DNA from: Ferirhizobium litorale | Lineage (GTDB): Bacteria; Pseudomonadota; Alphaproteobacteria; Rhizobiales; Rhizobiaceae | DNA length: 64,000 nucleotides | Reading direction: 5' to 3' | NCBI GenBank assembly: GCA_030028905.1 | Contig: JALDYZ010000001.1 | Location: 496,001-560,000 of the forward strand | In this document: piece after piece, positions 54,418 through 63,531 of the stretch | Layout: every line of letters begins with the position of its first letter | Position numbering within the stretch: the stretch's first letter is position 1 | Notes under the pieces: model-generated | Databases searched by the model: none | Told to the model about the DNA's origin: nothing | Seen by the model: only the letters and a program-made list of their open reading frames with translations | Position numbers and translations under genes: made by a program

Positions 54418-55632
54418 GTGGCAATCGCCTTCAAGAACGAACTGCATGACGAGTTTGGGACCTGGCCGCTTGCCTATATTCCCTATGGCGGCGCTGATTT
54501 CGGCGAAATTCTTGCCGTTGGCCGCGCGGTCGGAGACGGCGACGACGGCGCATTCCACAATGCGTGGATCTCCGCCGGCGACAGGTTGGTCGCCGAGGCG
54601 ACCGAATGCGAGGAGAACGGGCGGCTTTCGAGCGCGCGCGAACTGTGCCTGCGCGCCAGCGCCTTCTATGCGGCGTCCTATCATCCTCTCTACGGTTTCC
54701 CGGTCGATCCGCGCCTGCTCGCCGCATTTCGCAAGCAGACGGAAGCGTTCGACAGGGGGCTCGCGCTCTCCGATCCACCGGTTCATGCGTTACAGATCCC
54801 CTTCGAGGGCGCGTCCATGCCGGCCTATCTTATTCCTGCGAGCGGGCGGGCGGATCGCGTCCGCCCGCTGCTGATCCTGACAAACGGATACGACGGGACG
54901 ATCACCGACATGTATTTCGCCTCCGCGGTTGCTGCGTCGCGGCGCGGTTACCATTGCCTGCTGTTCGACGGCCCGGGACAAGGCGCCATGCTTTACGAGC
55001 AGGGCATCCATCTGCGCCCCGACTGGGAGACGGTGGTGAAGCCCGTCGTGGATTTCGCCGTCGACTTTCCTTGCGTCGACCCGTCGCGAATGGCGTTGAG
55101 CGGCTGGAGCCTCGGCGGCTATCTCGCGCCGCGCGGGGCTTCGGGCGAGCCGCGCCTTGCCGCCTGCATCGCCGATCCCGCTCGGATGGGCATGGTCACC
55201 TCTTTCGGTGGTTTTCTTGCCAAGCTTGGCATCAGTGCCGCTGCCGCAAGCCGCCCGAGCGAACTGGACGAGCAAACCCTCGACCGGATCATGGAGGTGA
55301 TTTCCGCCAATCGCAAATTGCGGTGGTCTATCGTCCAGCGCGGCTTCTGGGCCCATGGCGTCGACAATCTGCGCGACTACCTGCGATCCGCCGAGCAGTT
55401 CACTATGGAGGAACGGATCGGCGCCATCGCCTGCCCGACGCTGGTCACGCAAGCCGAGGACGATCCGCTGTCCGAAGAGGCTTCAATCTTCTTCGATCAG
55501 CTTCGCTGCCCGAAGACTCTGCTGCACTTCAGTGCTGCCGAGGGAGCGGGAGATCATTGCGAAATGGGAAACCGATCGCTCCTGAATCGGCGTACTCTCG
55601 ATTGGCTCGACGCAACGCTTGGGGTCGGCTGA
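54418..55632 (+). CDS. Alpha/beta hydrolase of the FrsA/pseudooxynicotine-hydrolase type
   Basis: This protein has about 404 residues from GTG 54418, which has GGAGGA 10 bases upstream; the open frame runs further back without a good start. A helical N-terminal part (residues about 1-150) is followed by a hydrolase core with nucleophile SGWSLGGYLAPR, FDGPGQGAMLYEQG, and acidic/histidine residues in TQAEDDPLSEEA and GDHCEMGNRS. Relatives split carbon-carbon or ester bonds, but the substrate cannot be deduced. It converges on the corA/zntB gene with a 7-base gap. Confidence 0.8.
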   Translation: MAIAFKNELHDEFGTWPLAYIPYGGADFGEILAVGRAVGDGDDGAFHNAWISAGDRLVAEATECEENGRLSSARELCLRASAFYAASYHPLYGFPVDPRLLAAFRKQTEAFDRGLALSDPPVHALQIPFEGASMPAYLIPASGRADRVRPLLILTNGYDGTITDMYFASAVAASRRGYHCLLFDGPGQGAMLYEQGIHLRPDWETVVKPVVDFAVDFPCVDPSRMALSGWSLGGYLAPRGASGEPRLAACIADPARMGMVTSFGGFLAKLGISAAAASRPSELDEQTLDRIMEVISANRKLRWSIVQRGFWAHGVDNLRDYLRSAEQFTMEERIGAIACPTLVTQAEDDPLSEEASIFFDQLRCPKTLLHFSAAEGAGDHCEMGNRSLLNRRTLDWLDATLGVG

Positions 55633-55639
55633 ACGCGGT

Positions 55640-56782
55640 TCACAGCCAGTGCATGCGCCGCAGGACCAACAGCGTCGCCGCCGACGTGATCGCCACGAAA
55701 CCGACGATGACCACGAAGGCCCATGTTTCGTGCACGCCGGGGACACCGCCGACATTCATGCCGAAAAGGCCGGCGACGAGGCTTGGCGGCAGGAGCAGAG
55801 CGGCAAGCGCGGACAGGCGATTGGAGTTGCGGGCGATCCGCTCGCTGATGACCGTCGAGAGGTCGTCGTGCAGGATTGCGGTGCGGTCTCGGATGGAATC
55901 GAGATACTCGATGAAGCGCATCAGTTTGTCGATTACCTCGCGAAAGCGCAGCTTGTCGCGCTCGGTCAGCCAGTCGGCATCGTCATGCTCAATGCGGTTG
56001 AGCGCATCGCGCTGGGGCGCCAGATAGCGGCGCAACTGGACGGAACGTCGGCGCAGGAGCTTCAGGCGCTGCCGTACCTCACCGGCATCGTCCTGGAATA
56101 TCATCTCGTCCAGTTCGTCGGCTTCCTCGTCCATCTCGTCGAGCACCGGCTCGAGATCGCGCACCAGTTTGTCGGCGACGAGCGCGAGCAGTTCTCCCGT
56201 CTGCTTTGGGCCAATTCCATTTTCGAGGGCAAGACGAATGTCGCGCAATGCGGTGATGTAGTGGCCGCTGTCCCGAAGCGTGACGAGCCGCCGCTCGTCG
56301 ACCCAGGCGTGCAGGGGGACGAGATCGATATCCTCGGAGGGATTTTCCTCTTCCTCTGGCGGTGCTGCACAAAGGCCCCTGAGGATGATCAGCAGACCAT
56401 CGCCGACCGGCTCGACGCGTGGGCGGGAGTCCTCGGCGAGCAGCGCCTCGGCGACGAGGGGATCGAGTCCGCCCTTCTTTGCCACCCATTCGGCTGTCGC
56501 CGGATGGTCGCGCTCGAAGTGAAACCAGACGATACCGTCTTGCGGCTTCCAGTCGCATAGCTGCGCCATGGTAAGTTCCGAGCAACCGCCTTGCCCGTCG
56601 AGCTTCAGGGCAAATCGCAGGCCCGGTTCGTCGCCATAACTCAGTGTCTTCAGCTGTTCCAGCATCCCGGTCGCTCCGAGGGCATGTACCTGGCAGTTGG
56701 GCAAATCGCCATCGATTATCACAATGATATCAGCAAACTGCATTTTGCCGAAGGCCGAACCGCTGGATGAGGTTTGTGCCAT
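55640..56782 (-). CDS. ZntB/CorA-family divalent cation transporter
   Basis: This 380-residue protein has a long acidic cytoplasmic domain with coiled-coil helices (about 200-310) and two C-terminal membrane segments bounding the GMN signature (GLFGMNVGGVPG). The V-G-G-V-P-G after GMN points to the ZntB branch, which moves zinc, rather than magnesium-type CorA. It lies 66 bases downstream of a small unknown gene on the same strand. Confidence 0.87.
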   Translation of the reverse strand: MAQTSSSGSAFGKMQFADIIVIIDGDLPNCQVHALGATGMLEQLKTLSYGDEPGLRFALKLDGQGGCSELTMAQLCDWKPQDGIVWFHFERDHPATAEWVAKKGGLDPLVAEALLAEDSRPRVEPVGDGLLIILRGLCAAPPEEEENPSEDIDLVPLHAWVDERRLVTLRDSGHYITALRDIRLALENGIGPKQTGELLALVADKLVRDLEPVLDEMDEEADELDEMIFQDDAGEVRQRLKLLRRRSVQLRRYLAPQRDALNRIEHDDADWLTERDKLRFREVIDKLMRFIEYLDSIRDRTAILHDDLSTVISERIARNSNRLSALAALLLPPSLVAGLFGMNVGGVPGVHETWAFVVIVGFVAITSAATLLVLRRMHWL

Positions 56783-56848
56783 CCGGCCGCGTGTTTGGGA
56801 TTTGTCGGGTAGCGCCGCGCGCTGGTTGCACGATACGCCGCGCCTTGA

Positions 56849-57217
56849 CTATAGAATTGCGACGCGGTGGCCGAAGGGCGTGTCGTCGTCGAAATTCACG
56901 GTGCCGATGTTGTCGCTTTCACCGGACAATGTGTCCGGTTCGGATCCGTCCTCGCCGACTGTCTGCTCCCTGTCGGACGCGCTTCCTTGGTGGTCGCGCG
57001 GGTGGCGGTGCTCAGGATCGACTGCATGGTCCGGATGGGTGGGGCGCGCATCCCTGGCCGCATTCTCCTCGGCCCGGGCCTGCAGTTCCGCGGTGATCTT
57101 CGATTGCCGTTCGGCGACCCAGACGTTGAACGCTTCCGACCCGATCGACAGACTGGAATGAGTTTGTGTGGCCGAGGATCCGGCGGTGGCGGAGATGGGG
57201 GAAACCGGATTTACCAA
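56849..57217 (-). CDS. Small hydrophilic protein of unknown function
   Basis: I do not recognise this 122-residue protein. It is very polar and probably disordered between residues 45 and 100 (rich in Asp, Glu, His, Arg, Ser). A compact C-terminal stretch, IGTVNFDDDTPFGHRVAIL, looks like a conserved tail. The N-terminal part has a short helical segment (SEAFNVWVAERQSKITAELQ). The polar composition is not what a random minus-strand frame would be expected to give, and it is the best open frame in the gap. It could be in one transcript with the zntB/corA gene. Confidence 0.5.
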   Translation of the reverse strand: MVNPVSPISATAGSSATQTHSSLSIGSEAFNVWVAERQSKITAELQARAEENAARDARPTHPDHAVDPEHRHPRDHQGSASDREQTVGEDGSEPDTLSGESDNIGTVNFDDDTPFGHRVAIL

Positions 57218-57372
57218 CGCATCTTCTCCTGTTGCCGCGGAATCTGTCCGGCCGCGAATTCCTGTCCGGCATTTCGCCCGGCACCATGCAATCGGGAAAA
57301 ACCGGTTATTTCAACATGGTGACGCCTGCGCCAATGTGCAAGTCGGCCGGCCGGCGCGGTTTCCCATCAAGG

Positions 57373-57397
57373 AAAAGCGGCCCCGCCGGAGCCGCTT
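57373..57397 (-). terminator. Terminator of the omega-aminotransferase gene
   Basis: On the minus strand AAGCGGC and GCCGCTT (57397-57391 with 57381-57375) form a 7-bp stem with a 9-base loop, followed by TTCC that extends the T-run to four. It lies about 49 bases past the aminotransferase stop. Confidence 0.6.
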
Positions 57398-57445
57398 CTG
57401 TATCCATTGTCATGACCATGCGATGACGAGCCAGATGCTATCGCG

Positions 57446-58774
57446 TCAGCCATTGGCGATGAGCACCTCGCGCAGCTTGCCGAACAGTTCGTCGATCTGC
57501 GCCTTCTCGATGATAAGCGGCGGCGATAGTGCGATGATGTCGCCGGTGGTGCGGATCAGCAGACCCTTCTCGTATGCCTTGAGGAAGGCCGAGAAGGCGC
57601 GCTTGGTCGGTTCGCCGGCGATCGGGTCGAGTTCGATCGCGCCGATCAGTCCGAGGTTGCGGATATCGATGACATGCGGGCAGTCCTTCAGCGAATGCAG
57701 GCCGTCCTCCCAATAGGAGGCAAGTTCCGCTGCACGGGTTAGCAGGCCCTCATCCTTGTAGGTGTCGAGCGTTCCGAGTGCAGCGGCGCAGGCGATCGGG
57801 TTGCCCGAATAGGTGTAGCCGTGGAAAAACTCGATCATGTGCTCCGGACCGTTCATGAACGCGTCGTGGATCTCGGAGGTGACGAAGACGGCGCCCATCG
57901 GGATGACGCCGTTGGTGAGCCCCTTGGCGGTGGTGATGATGTCCGGCTTGACGTCGAAGTACTGGGCCGCGAACGGTGTGCCGAGGCGACCGAAACCGGT
58001 GATGACCTCGTCGAAAATTAGCAGGATGCCGTGTTTGGTGCAGATGTCCCGCAGCTTCTGCAGGTAGCCCTTCGGCGGGATCAGCACACCGGTCGAGCCG
58101 GCGACCGGCTCGATGATCACCGCAGCGATCGTCGAGGCGTCGTGCAGGGTGACGATGCGTTCCAGCTCGGTGGCAATATCGCCGCCATGCTCGGGCTCGC
58201 CGCGGGCAAAGGCGTTCTTGGCTGGCAGGTGAGTGTGCGGCATGTGGTCGACGCCGGTCAGCAGCGTGCCGAACATCTTGCGGTTCGAGACGATGCCGCC
58301 GACCGAAATGCCGCCGAAGTTGACCCCGTGATAGCCTCGCTCGCGACCTATGAGGCGGAAGCGCGAGCCGTTGCCCTTCACCCGGTGATAGGCAAGCGCC
58401 ACCTTGAGCGCGGTCTCGACCGATTCCGAGCCGGAATTGGTGTAGAGTACGTGATCCATGCCTTCGGGGGCGATGTCGATGAGGCGGTTCGCCAACTCGA
58501 ATGCCTTCGGATGGCCGAGCTGGAAGGCCGGCGCATAGTCGAGTTCGCCAGCCTGTTCGCGGATCGCCTCGGTGATCTTGGGGCGGCAATGGCCGGCATT
58601 GACGCACCACAGGCCCGCGGTCCCGTCGAGGACGGTGCGACCGTCATGGGTCGTGTAGTACATATCCTTGGCGCCGACGAAGAGCCGCGGTTCCTTCTTG
58701 AACTGGCGGTTTGCCGTAAACGGCATCCAGAAGGCGCGCATATCGTTGGGCGTGGCATTCAAACGGTTCGACAT
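57446..58774 (-). CDS. Class III omega-aminotransferase
   Basis: This 442-residue PLP enzyme is of the omega-amino acid:pyruvate aminotransferase type. It has FWMPFTANRQFKKEPRL at the N-terminus, the TNSGSESVETALKVA phosphate loop, IFDEVITGFGRLG and the PLP lysine in ITTAKGLTNGVIPMGA. The ATG at 58774 is chosen because GGAG lies 7 bases ahead; an upstream ATG at 58792 is possible. Substrates in the family include beta-alanine, GABA and putrescine-derived amines. It forms its own unit with a terminator. Confidence 0.9.
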   Translation of the reverse strand: MSNRLNATPNDMRAFWMPFTANRQFKKEPRLFVGAKDMYYTTHDGRTVLDGTAGLWCVNAGHCRPKITEAIREQAGELDYAPAFQLGHPKAFELANRLIDIAPEGMDHVLYTNSGSESVETALKVALAYHRVKGNGSRFRLIGRERGYHGVNFGGISVGGIVSNRKMFGTLLTGVDHMPHTHLPAKNAFARGEPEHGGDIATELERIVTLHDASTIAAVIIEPVAGSTGVLIPPKGYLQKLRDICTKHGILLIFDEVITGFGRLGTPFAAQYFDVKPDIITTAKGLTNGVIPMGAVFVTSEIHDAFMNGPEHMIEFFHGYTYSGNPIACAAALGTLDTYKDEGLLTRAAELASYWEDGLHSLKDCPHVIDIRNLGLIGAIELDPIAGEPTKRAFSAFLKAYEKGLLIRTTGDIIALSPPLIIEKAQIDELFGKLREVLIANG

Positions 58775-59099
58775 GTCAATCTCCATGGCCAAGCGTGCGG
58801 GTGGCCATCTCCCGGTTGGAGGCTGTCCGTTTTTTTATGTCTATCGGGCGGTCAAACTAGCAGCGGGGCTGATTGCGTCAAGCGTCGGCGCAGCCGGACA
58901 AGCGGCCTCGACCAGGGTCGGAATATAGGTGCTGTCGAGGGACGGGATCGGTTGCGCGTCGTCAACGGATAAATGCCGGCAAACGCATGTTTGCCGGCCA
59001 AATCAAAATTCAATGGTAATAAAATATTGCCTCAACGGCACTGGAACATTGGCCAAACCGCATGGGTTCCCCTTCAGCTCTCACGAGCGTCCGGAAAGC
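58775..59099. other. 325-base gene-free stretch upstream of the aminotransferase
   Basis: No gene is supported. It carries the aminotransferase promoter (not resolved) and a perfect 10-bp hairpin at 58975-58998. The rest shows no repeat or motif I can name. Confidence 0.5.
58975..58998 (-). terminator. Hairpin downstream of the NolR-like gene
   Basis: GCCGGCAAAC (58975-58984), GCAT, GTTTGCCGGC (58989-58998) is a perfect 10-bp stem about 100 bases after the regulator stop on the minus strand. Only ATTTAT follows, so termination would be weak. Confidence 0.45.
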
Positions 59100-59420
59100 T
59101 CAGGCGGCGGCGGATGTGCTCTTCTCGTTGTCGCAATAAATGCTTTCCAGCGTTTCCAGAACCTTCATTACCGGTTCCGAGGCACTGGAGTAGTAGATCG
59201 TCTGCGCGTCGCGTCTGGTCTTGACCAGCTTCTGGGCACGCAGCTTCGAGAGGTGCTGGGACAGGGCTGACTGGCTAAGGCCAACCTGGGTTGCGAGTAC
59301 GCCGACAGGCACTTCGCCCTTGACGAGACTGCAAAGGATCATCAGTCGTTTCGGATTTGCCATGGCCGAAAGCAGACCGGCGGCTGCTGTCGAATGGTCC
59401 GCTAAATTTTTTATTTTCAT
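59100..59420 (-). CDS. ArsR-family regulator, NolR-like
   Basis: This 106-residue winged-helix protein closely resembles NolR, the rhizobial nodulation repressor: LLSAMANPKRLMILCSL, then VGLSQSALSQHLSKLRAQKL and TRRDAQTIYYSSAS. It lacks the metal-binding cysteines of classical ArsR/SmtB sensors. NolR represses nod and other genes at (A/T)TTAG-N9-A(T/A) sites. The ATG at 59420 gives the NolR-like length; an upstream ATG at 59465 is possible. It could be NolR itself or a paralog. Two inverted TTTAG elements lie about 100 bases upstream. Confidence 0.83.
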   Translation of the reverse strand: MKIKNLADHSTAAAGLLSAMANPKRLMILCSLVKGEVPVGVLATQVGLSQSALSQHLSKLRAQKLVKTRRDAQTIYYSSASEPVMKVLETLESIYCDNEKSTSAAA

Positions 59421-59520
59421 GGGTTGCTTGCTTCCTAGTGCGAATGCTCTCACGGACTTGAACATACGCTTGTCAATCAGAAAAATAACCGATGACAAAA
59501 TCTAGCAAGATCATTCGAAG

Positions 59521-59572
59521 ATTGTATATACCTAAATTTCAGGTACCGGGTATGCTATTTTAGTTATATACA
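59521..59572. promoter_or_regulatory. Inverted TTTAG elements upstream of the NolR-like gene
   Basis: TGTATATACCTAAA (59523-59536) and TTTAGTTATATACA (59559-59572) are 14-base inverted copies with a single mismatch. Read on the minus strand, the left one gives TTTAG, nine bases, AT (59536-59521), which fits the published NolR consensus. The elements straddle the end of the hugZ coding region. Confidence 0.55.
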
Positions 59573-60287
59573 GAAATATCGCGTCGGCTGTGGACAACTG
59601 CACGTCGAACTCGTGCCGAAGTGTGTGATCACCGCATATTAGGTCGATACCGGACAAGTCTATGCCGCAAATGCGCCAGGGGCCGGTGGCGGACTTTCCA
59701 GCAAGGGTTGCAATTTTCGCAGCGGCATCAGGGTCGCGCGATACTATTTCTCGCATGGTTTCCTGCTCCGCCGCGGCGAAGGATTCCAGAAGTGAGGAGT
59801 GAATAATCAGGTCCTCGCCCGGAAGATTGTAGGCGCGAGCGAAGCCGCCGTTCAGATTTGCCGATTGCGGCACCAGCCGGAAGAAGGCGAAATCGGGAAA
59901 ATCGATATAGAGCTTCGCCTTGGGGTGACGGTTGAGAAAGCGCTGCCGCAGACGCTGGTGCTGCTCGCTGCCGGTCTCCACGCGCTCGGCCACGCATTGA
60001 ACGGTCAGGCGCGGATGGGCGAGGGGGTCGCCCTTGCCCGGCTTGCCGAAGAGCAGGGACGCGCGCGGATCGTTGTTGAGCGCCTTCGTATGGGCCGAAA
60101 GCCCGGAAACGAGGATGGCCGGCACCCCGTCGCAGTCGGTGCCGACGAGCACGCGGCTGCAGAACGGAAAGCCGGTATCCGGATCAAGCACCGCAAGCGA
60201 GGCGTAGCGGGCCGAACGCAGCAGGATGCGCGCCAGCCTGCGCGCATCGTCGTCGGTTTCCCGGATCACGGACGGCTTGTCGTTCAT
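59532..60287 (-). CDS. HugZ-type haem-degrading / pyridoxamine oxidase-like protein
   Basis: This 251-residue split-barrel protein has an N-terminal flavin-reductase-like half (RSARYASLAVLDPDTGFPFC, then LVSGLSAHTKALNNDPRASL) and a C-terminal DUF2470-type half ending in IDLICGDHTLRHEF. HugZ proteins of this build bind or degrade haem for iron use; others are plain flavin-binding proteins. It follows choV by 40 bases on the same strand, perhaps as part of the same transcript, but no metabolic link with choline is evident. Confidence 0.78.
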   Translation of the reverse strand: MNDKPSVIRETDDDARRLARILLRSARYASLAVLDPDTGFPFCSRVLVGTDCDGVPAILVSGLSAHTKALNNDPRASLLFGKPGKGDPLAHPRLTVQCVAERVETGSEQHQRLRQRFLNRHPKAKLYIDFPDFAFFRLVPQSANLNGGFARAYNLPGEDLIIHSSLLESFAAAEQETMREIVSRDPDAAAKIATLAGKSATGPWRICGIDLSGIDLICGDHTLRHEFDVQLSTADAIFLYITKIAYPVPEI

Positions 60288-60327
60288 CTCTGCTCCTGCG
60301 TTCGCTGGGCCGGCGAAGGCCTTTTGT

Positions 60328-61380
60328 TCACGCAGTCTCTTTTTGCCGGTGCCGTGTCAAGCCCACGACAATCTCCTGTGCGGAGATGGTGCCGATGATC
60401 TGCCCGTTGTCAACCACGCCGATGCTACCGGGAACCCGTGCGAGGGCGTCCAGGATATCGATCAACGGAGTCGTCGCCAGCGCCGTCGCCGATACCGATG
60501 ACCCGCCGTTGCCGGGGGCGACGCCGGACCGCATGACATCGCGCGCTGTCAGCATCGTTATCGGGTTCATGTGCTGGACGAAGTCCGCGACATACTGGTC
60601 GGCCGGGTTCTTGACGATCTCCTGCGGCGTGCCGCACTGGATGATGCGCCCGCCTTCCATGATCGCGATGCGGTTGCCGATGCGGAACGCTTCGTCGAGA
60701 TCGTGGCTGACGAAAAGGATGGTCTTTTTCAACCGGCGCTGGAATTCCAACAGTTCGTCCTGCAGACGGGTACGAATGAGCGGATCAAGCGCCGAAAACG
60801 GCTCGTCCATCAGCAGGATAGGCGCGCCGGTGGCGAAGGCGCGGGCAAGGCCGACGCGCTGTTGCATGCCGCCGGACAGTTCCTGGACTTTCCGGTCTGC
60901 CCATTGCGACAGGTTTACCAACTCGAGCTGCTCTGCGACCCTCTTCTTGCGTTCGGCTTCCGGCACACCGGCGAGTTCAAGTCCGAACCCGACGTTTTCC
61001 GCAACGGAGCGCCACGGCAGCAGGGCGAACTGCTGGAAAACCATGGAGACGGTGCGCATGCGCAGGTCGCGCAGTTGCTGCTGGCCGCATTTGTAGGGAT
61101 TGGTCGGCTTGCCGCCGGAAAAGACTTGAACATCGCCGCGGACGACAGGGGCAAGCGCATTGACGGCGCGCAGCAGCGTCGATTTTCCGGAGCCCGATAG
61201 CCCCATCAGGACGAGAATTTCGCCTTCCTCGACGGTGAGCGAGGCATTGGCGACGCCGAGCACGAGGCCTGTCTGCGCGCTGATTTCGTCACGGGTCTTG
61301 CCCCCGTCGGCCAATGCGAGGGCTTGCTGCGGATTGTTGCCGAAAATGATCGAGACGTTGTCGAAGCGAACCGCGGTCAT
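60328..61380 (-). CDS. choV: Choline ABC transporter ATPase ChoV
   Basis: This 350-residue ProV-type ATPase has Walker A GLSGSGKST (near 58), signature LSGGMQQRVGLARAFATG and Walker B ILLMDEPFSALD. A C-terminal CBS-type regulatory region is present, reading TPLIDILDALARVPGSIGVV and then NGQIIGTISAQEI. It drives choline import by ChoXWV. The start overlaps the choW stop by 4 bases (ATGA). Confidence 0.92.
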   Translation of the reverse strand: MTAVRFDNVSIIFGNNPQQALALADGGKTRDEISAQTGLVLGVANASLTVEEGEILVLMGLSGSGKSTLLRAVNALAPVVRGDVQVFSGGKPTNPYKCGQQQLRDLRMRTVSMVFQQFALLPWRSVAENVGFGLELAGVPEAERKKRVAEQLELVNLSQWADRKVQELSGGMQQRVGLARAFATGAPILLMDEPFSALDPLIRTRLQDELLEFQRRLKKTILFVSHDLDEAFRIGNRIAIMEGGRIIQCGTPQEIVKNPADQYVADFVQHMNPITMLTARDVMRSGVAPGNGGSSVSATALATTPLIDILDALARVPGSIGVVDNGQIIGTISAQEIVVGLTRHRQKETA

Positions 61381-62252
61381 GCCTGTTCTCCTTCATCCGA
61401 GGAGCGGAAGATACGATCCAGGATGATCGCGAGGATGACGATGCACAGGCCCGCTTCGAAGCCGCGGGCGATGTTGACGGTGTTGAGTGCACGAACCACC
61501 GGCACGCCGAGCCCGGGTGCGCCGACGAGTGCCGCGATTACGACCATCGACAGCGACAGCATGATCGTTTGCGTCAGTCCGGCCATGATCTGCGGTTTCG
61601 CGAAGGGCAATTCCACCTTGCGCAGCACCTGCTGGCGGGTGGCGCCGAAGGATTCGGCGGCTTCCACCAGCGCGGGCGGCGTCGAGATGATGCCGAGGCG
61701 GGTGAGACGGATCGGCGCGGGAATGGCGAAGATGACGGTTGCGATCAGGCCCGGGACCATGCCGAGACCGAACAGGATCAACGCCGGGATCAGGTAGACG
61801 AAGGTCGGGATCGTCTGCATGAGATCGAGGATTGGCCTGATGATCGAATACAGCCATGGACGACGGGCGGAGGCGATGCCGACCGGAACGCCGATCGCCA
61901 TTGAAACCCCGGTAGCCGCCAATACTAGCGCCAGCGTTGCCATGGTCTCGGCCCAATAGCCCTGATTGTAGATCAAAAGCAGCCCTAACAACGTGAAAAG
62001 GGTGACCCCAGCCGACTTGCGGAGATACCAAGACAGCCAGGAGATCACTGCGATCAGGCCCAGGGCGTAGTAGCTCTCGAAGGGCGTGTTCTTCAGGTAC
62101 GGCGCCTGCAGCACGAACAGGATGGCGTCGATGCAGGCCTTCAGGACGACCTGCAGGAAGTCGAAGACGCCCTTTCCGTTCGTCGTCAGCCAATCGACCG
62201 CTGCCTTTGCCCAAGGACCGATGGGAATTTTGATATTTGTCAGCCAATCCAC
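61377..62252 (-). CDS. choW: Choline ABC transporter permease ChoW
   Basis: This 291-residue permease of the ProW type has about six membrane segments and the cytoplasmic EAA loop (VEAAESFGATRQQVLRKVEL) that docks with ChoV. It begins MDWLTNIKIPIGPWAKAAVDW. It lies between choX, from which it is separated by an 83-base gap with a hairpin, and choV, which it overlaps. Confidence 0.92.
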   Translation of the reverse strand: MDWLTNIKIPIGPWAKAAVDWLTTNGKGVFDFLQVVLKACIDAILFVLQAPYLKNTPFESYYALGLIAVISWLSWYLRKSAGVTLFTLLGLLLIYNQGYWAETMATLALVLAATGVSMAIGVPVGIASARRPWLYSIIRPILDLMQTIPTFVYLIPALILFGLGMVPGLIATVIFAIPAPIRLTRLGIISTPPALVEAAESFGATRQQVLRKVELPFAKPQIMAGLTQTIMLSLSMVVIAALVGAPGLGVPVVRALNTVNIARGFEAGLCIVILAIILDRIFRSSDEGEQA

Positions 62253-62297
62253 GAAATCAAATCCGGTCTAAAAGTTGTTAAACTATCGTCAGGAAGC

Positions 62298-62325
62298 AAG
62301 GGCGGGAAGAAACCTTCCCGCCCTT
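62298..62325 (-). promoter_or_regulatory. Hairpin between choX and choW
   Basis: AAGGGCGGGAAG (62298-62309), AAAC, CTTCCCGCCCTT (62314-62325) is a perfect 12-bp stem. No T-run follows on the minus strand. It probably protects choX mRNA or partly stops read-through, giving more binding protein than transporter. Confidence 0.65.
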
Positions 62326-62335
62326 TGCTTACCTG

Positions 62336-63292
62336 TCAGAGACCGAGCGCCGATTTCACGGCGGGCATGGCCTCGTCACCATCCTTCGTCGTCACGCCGG
62401 CGAGCCACGGCTCGATTGTGGAGGGATTGGCCTTCAGCCATTCGGCTGCCGCATCATTCGGATCCATGCCGTCGTTCAGGATCTTGCCCATGATCTCGTT
62501 TTCCATCGGGAGCGAGAACTTGAGGTTGGTCAGGAGCTTGCCGACGTTCGGGCATTCGGTAGTATAGCCGGCGCGGACATTGGTGTAGACCGAAGCGCCA
62601 CCGAAGTCGGGTCCGAAAATCTCGTCGCCGCCCGAGAGGTAGGTGAGCTTGAAGTTGGCGTTCATCGGGTGCGGCTCCCAGCCGAGGAAGACGATCGGTT
62701 CCCCGTCCTGTTCGGCGCGCGCCACCTGCGCAAGCATGCCCTGCTCGGACGATTCGACGACTTCGAAGCCGCTGAGGTCGAACTTGTTGCCGGAGATCAT
62801 GTCGAGGATCAGGCGGTTGCCATCATTGCCCGGCTCGATGCCGTAGATCTTGCTGTCGAGTTCGTCCTTGTGGGCCGCGACATCCTTGAAATCGTTGATG
62901 CCGAGTTCAGCACCCTTGGCATTGGTCGCCAGCGTATATTTTGCGCCTACGAGGTTCGGCCCGAAAGATTCGACGGATTTGTCTTCGAGGAATGGGCGCA
63001 CGTCGTTTTCCTGCGTCGGCATCCAGTTGCCGAGGAAGACGTCGATATCCTTGTTCTTGAGCGAGGTGTAGGTCACCGGGACCGAAAGGACGGTCACTTC
63101 GGGTTCGTATCCGAGCCCCTTGAGCACCGTAGCGACGGTTGCGGTGGTTGCGGTGATATCGGTCCAGCCGACATCGGAGAAGCGGACCTTGGCGCAGCTT
63201 TCCGGCTCGGCGGCTGCGGCGACAGCAGGATTGAGCGTCAGCGCGGATACGGCCGACGCAAGCAATAGTGAGGCTAAAGTCATTCTTTTCAT
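62336..63292 (-). CDS. choX: Choline-binding periplasmic protein ChoX
   Basis: This 318-residue OpuAC-type binding protein has a signal peptide (MKRMTLASLLLASAVSALTL onward, cut near AVAAAAEP). Aromatic residues typical of the choline cage are visible in FSDVGWTDITATT, DVFLGNWMPTQEN and VFLGWEPHPMN. It binds choline in the periplasm with high affinity. The ATG at 63292 has GGGAG upstream and starts the signal peptide. It is divergent from thymidine kinase. Confidence 0.94.
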   Translation of the reverse strand: MKRMTLASLLLASAVSALTLNPAVAAAAEPESCAKVRFSDVGWTDITATTATVATVLKGLGYEPEVTVLSVPVTYTSLKNKDIDVFLGNWMPTQENDVRPFLEDKSVESFGPNLVGAKYTLATNAKGAELGINDFKDVAAHKDELDSKIYGIEPGNDGNRLILDMISGNKFDLSGFEVVESSEQGMLAQVARAEQDGEPIVFLGWEPHPMNANFKLTYLSGGDEIFGPDFGGASVYTNVRAGYTTECPNVGKLLTNLKFSLPMENEIMGKILNDGMDPNDAAAEWLKANPSTIEPWLAGVTTKDGDEAMPAVKSALGL

Positions 63293-63531
63293 TTGCGGCT
63301 CCCTTTTTTGTTTTAGTTCCCAACCCAATCACCAATATCCTATAATTTCAAGCAATCAGCGTGCATTTGCGGCGGATTGCAGTGGTGATTTGCGACGTTG
63401 GGACGCTGCCTGCGCCACCGTCCGGCCTCCACAGCGGGGTGTGTAGCGGGTTTTGCATTTCCTGTGGTTTTCCTGGATTGCCTCTTTTCTTTGGTCGCCG
63501 CATTTCCCAAGGGAGAGAGACGGAGATCGAC

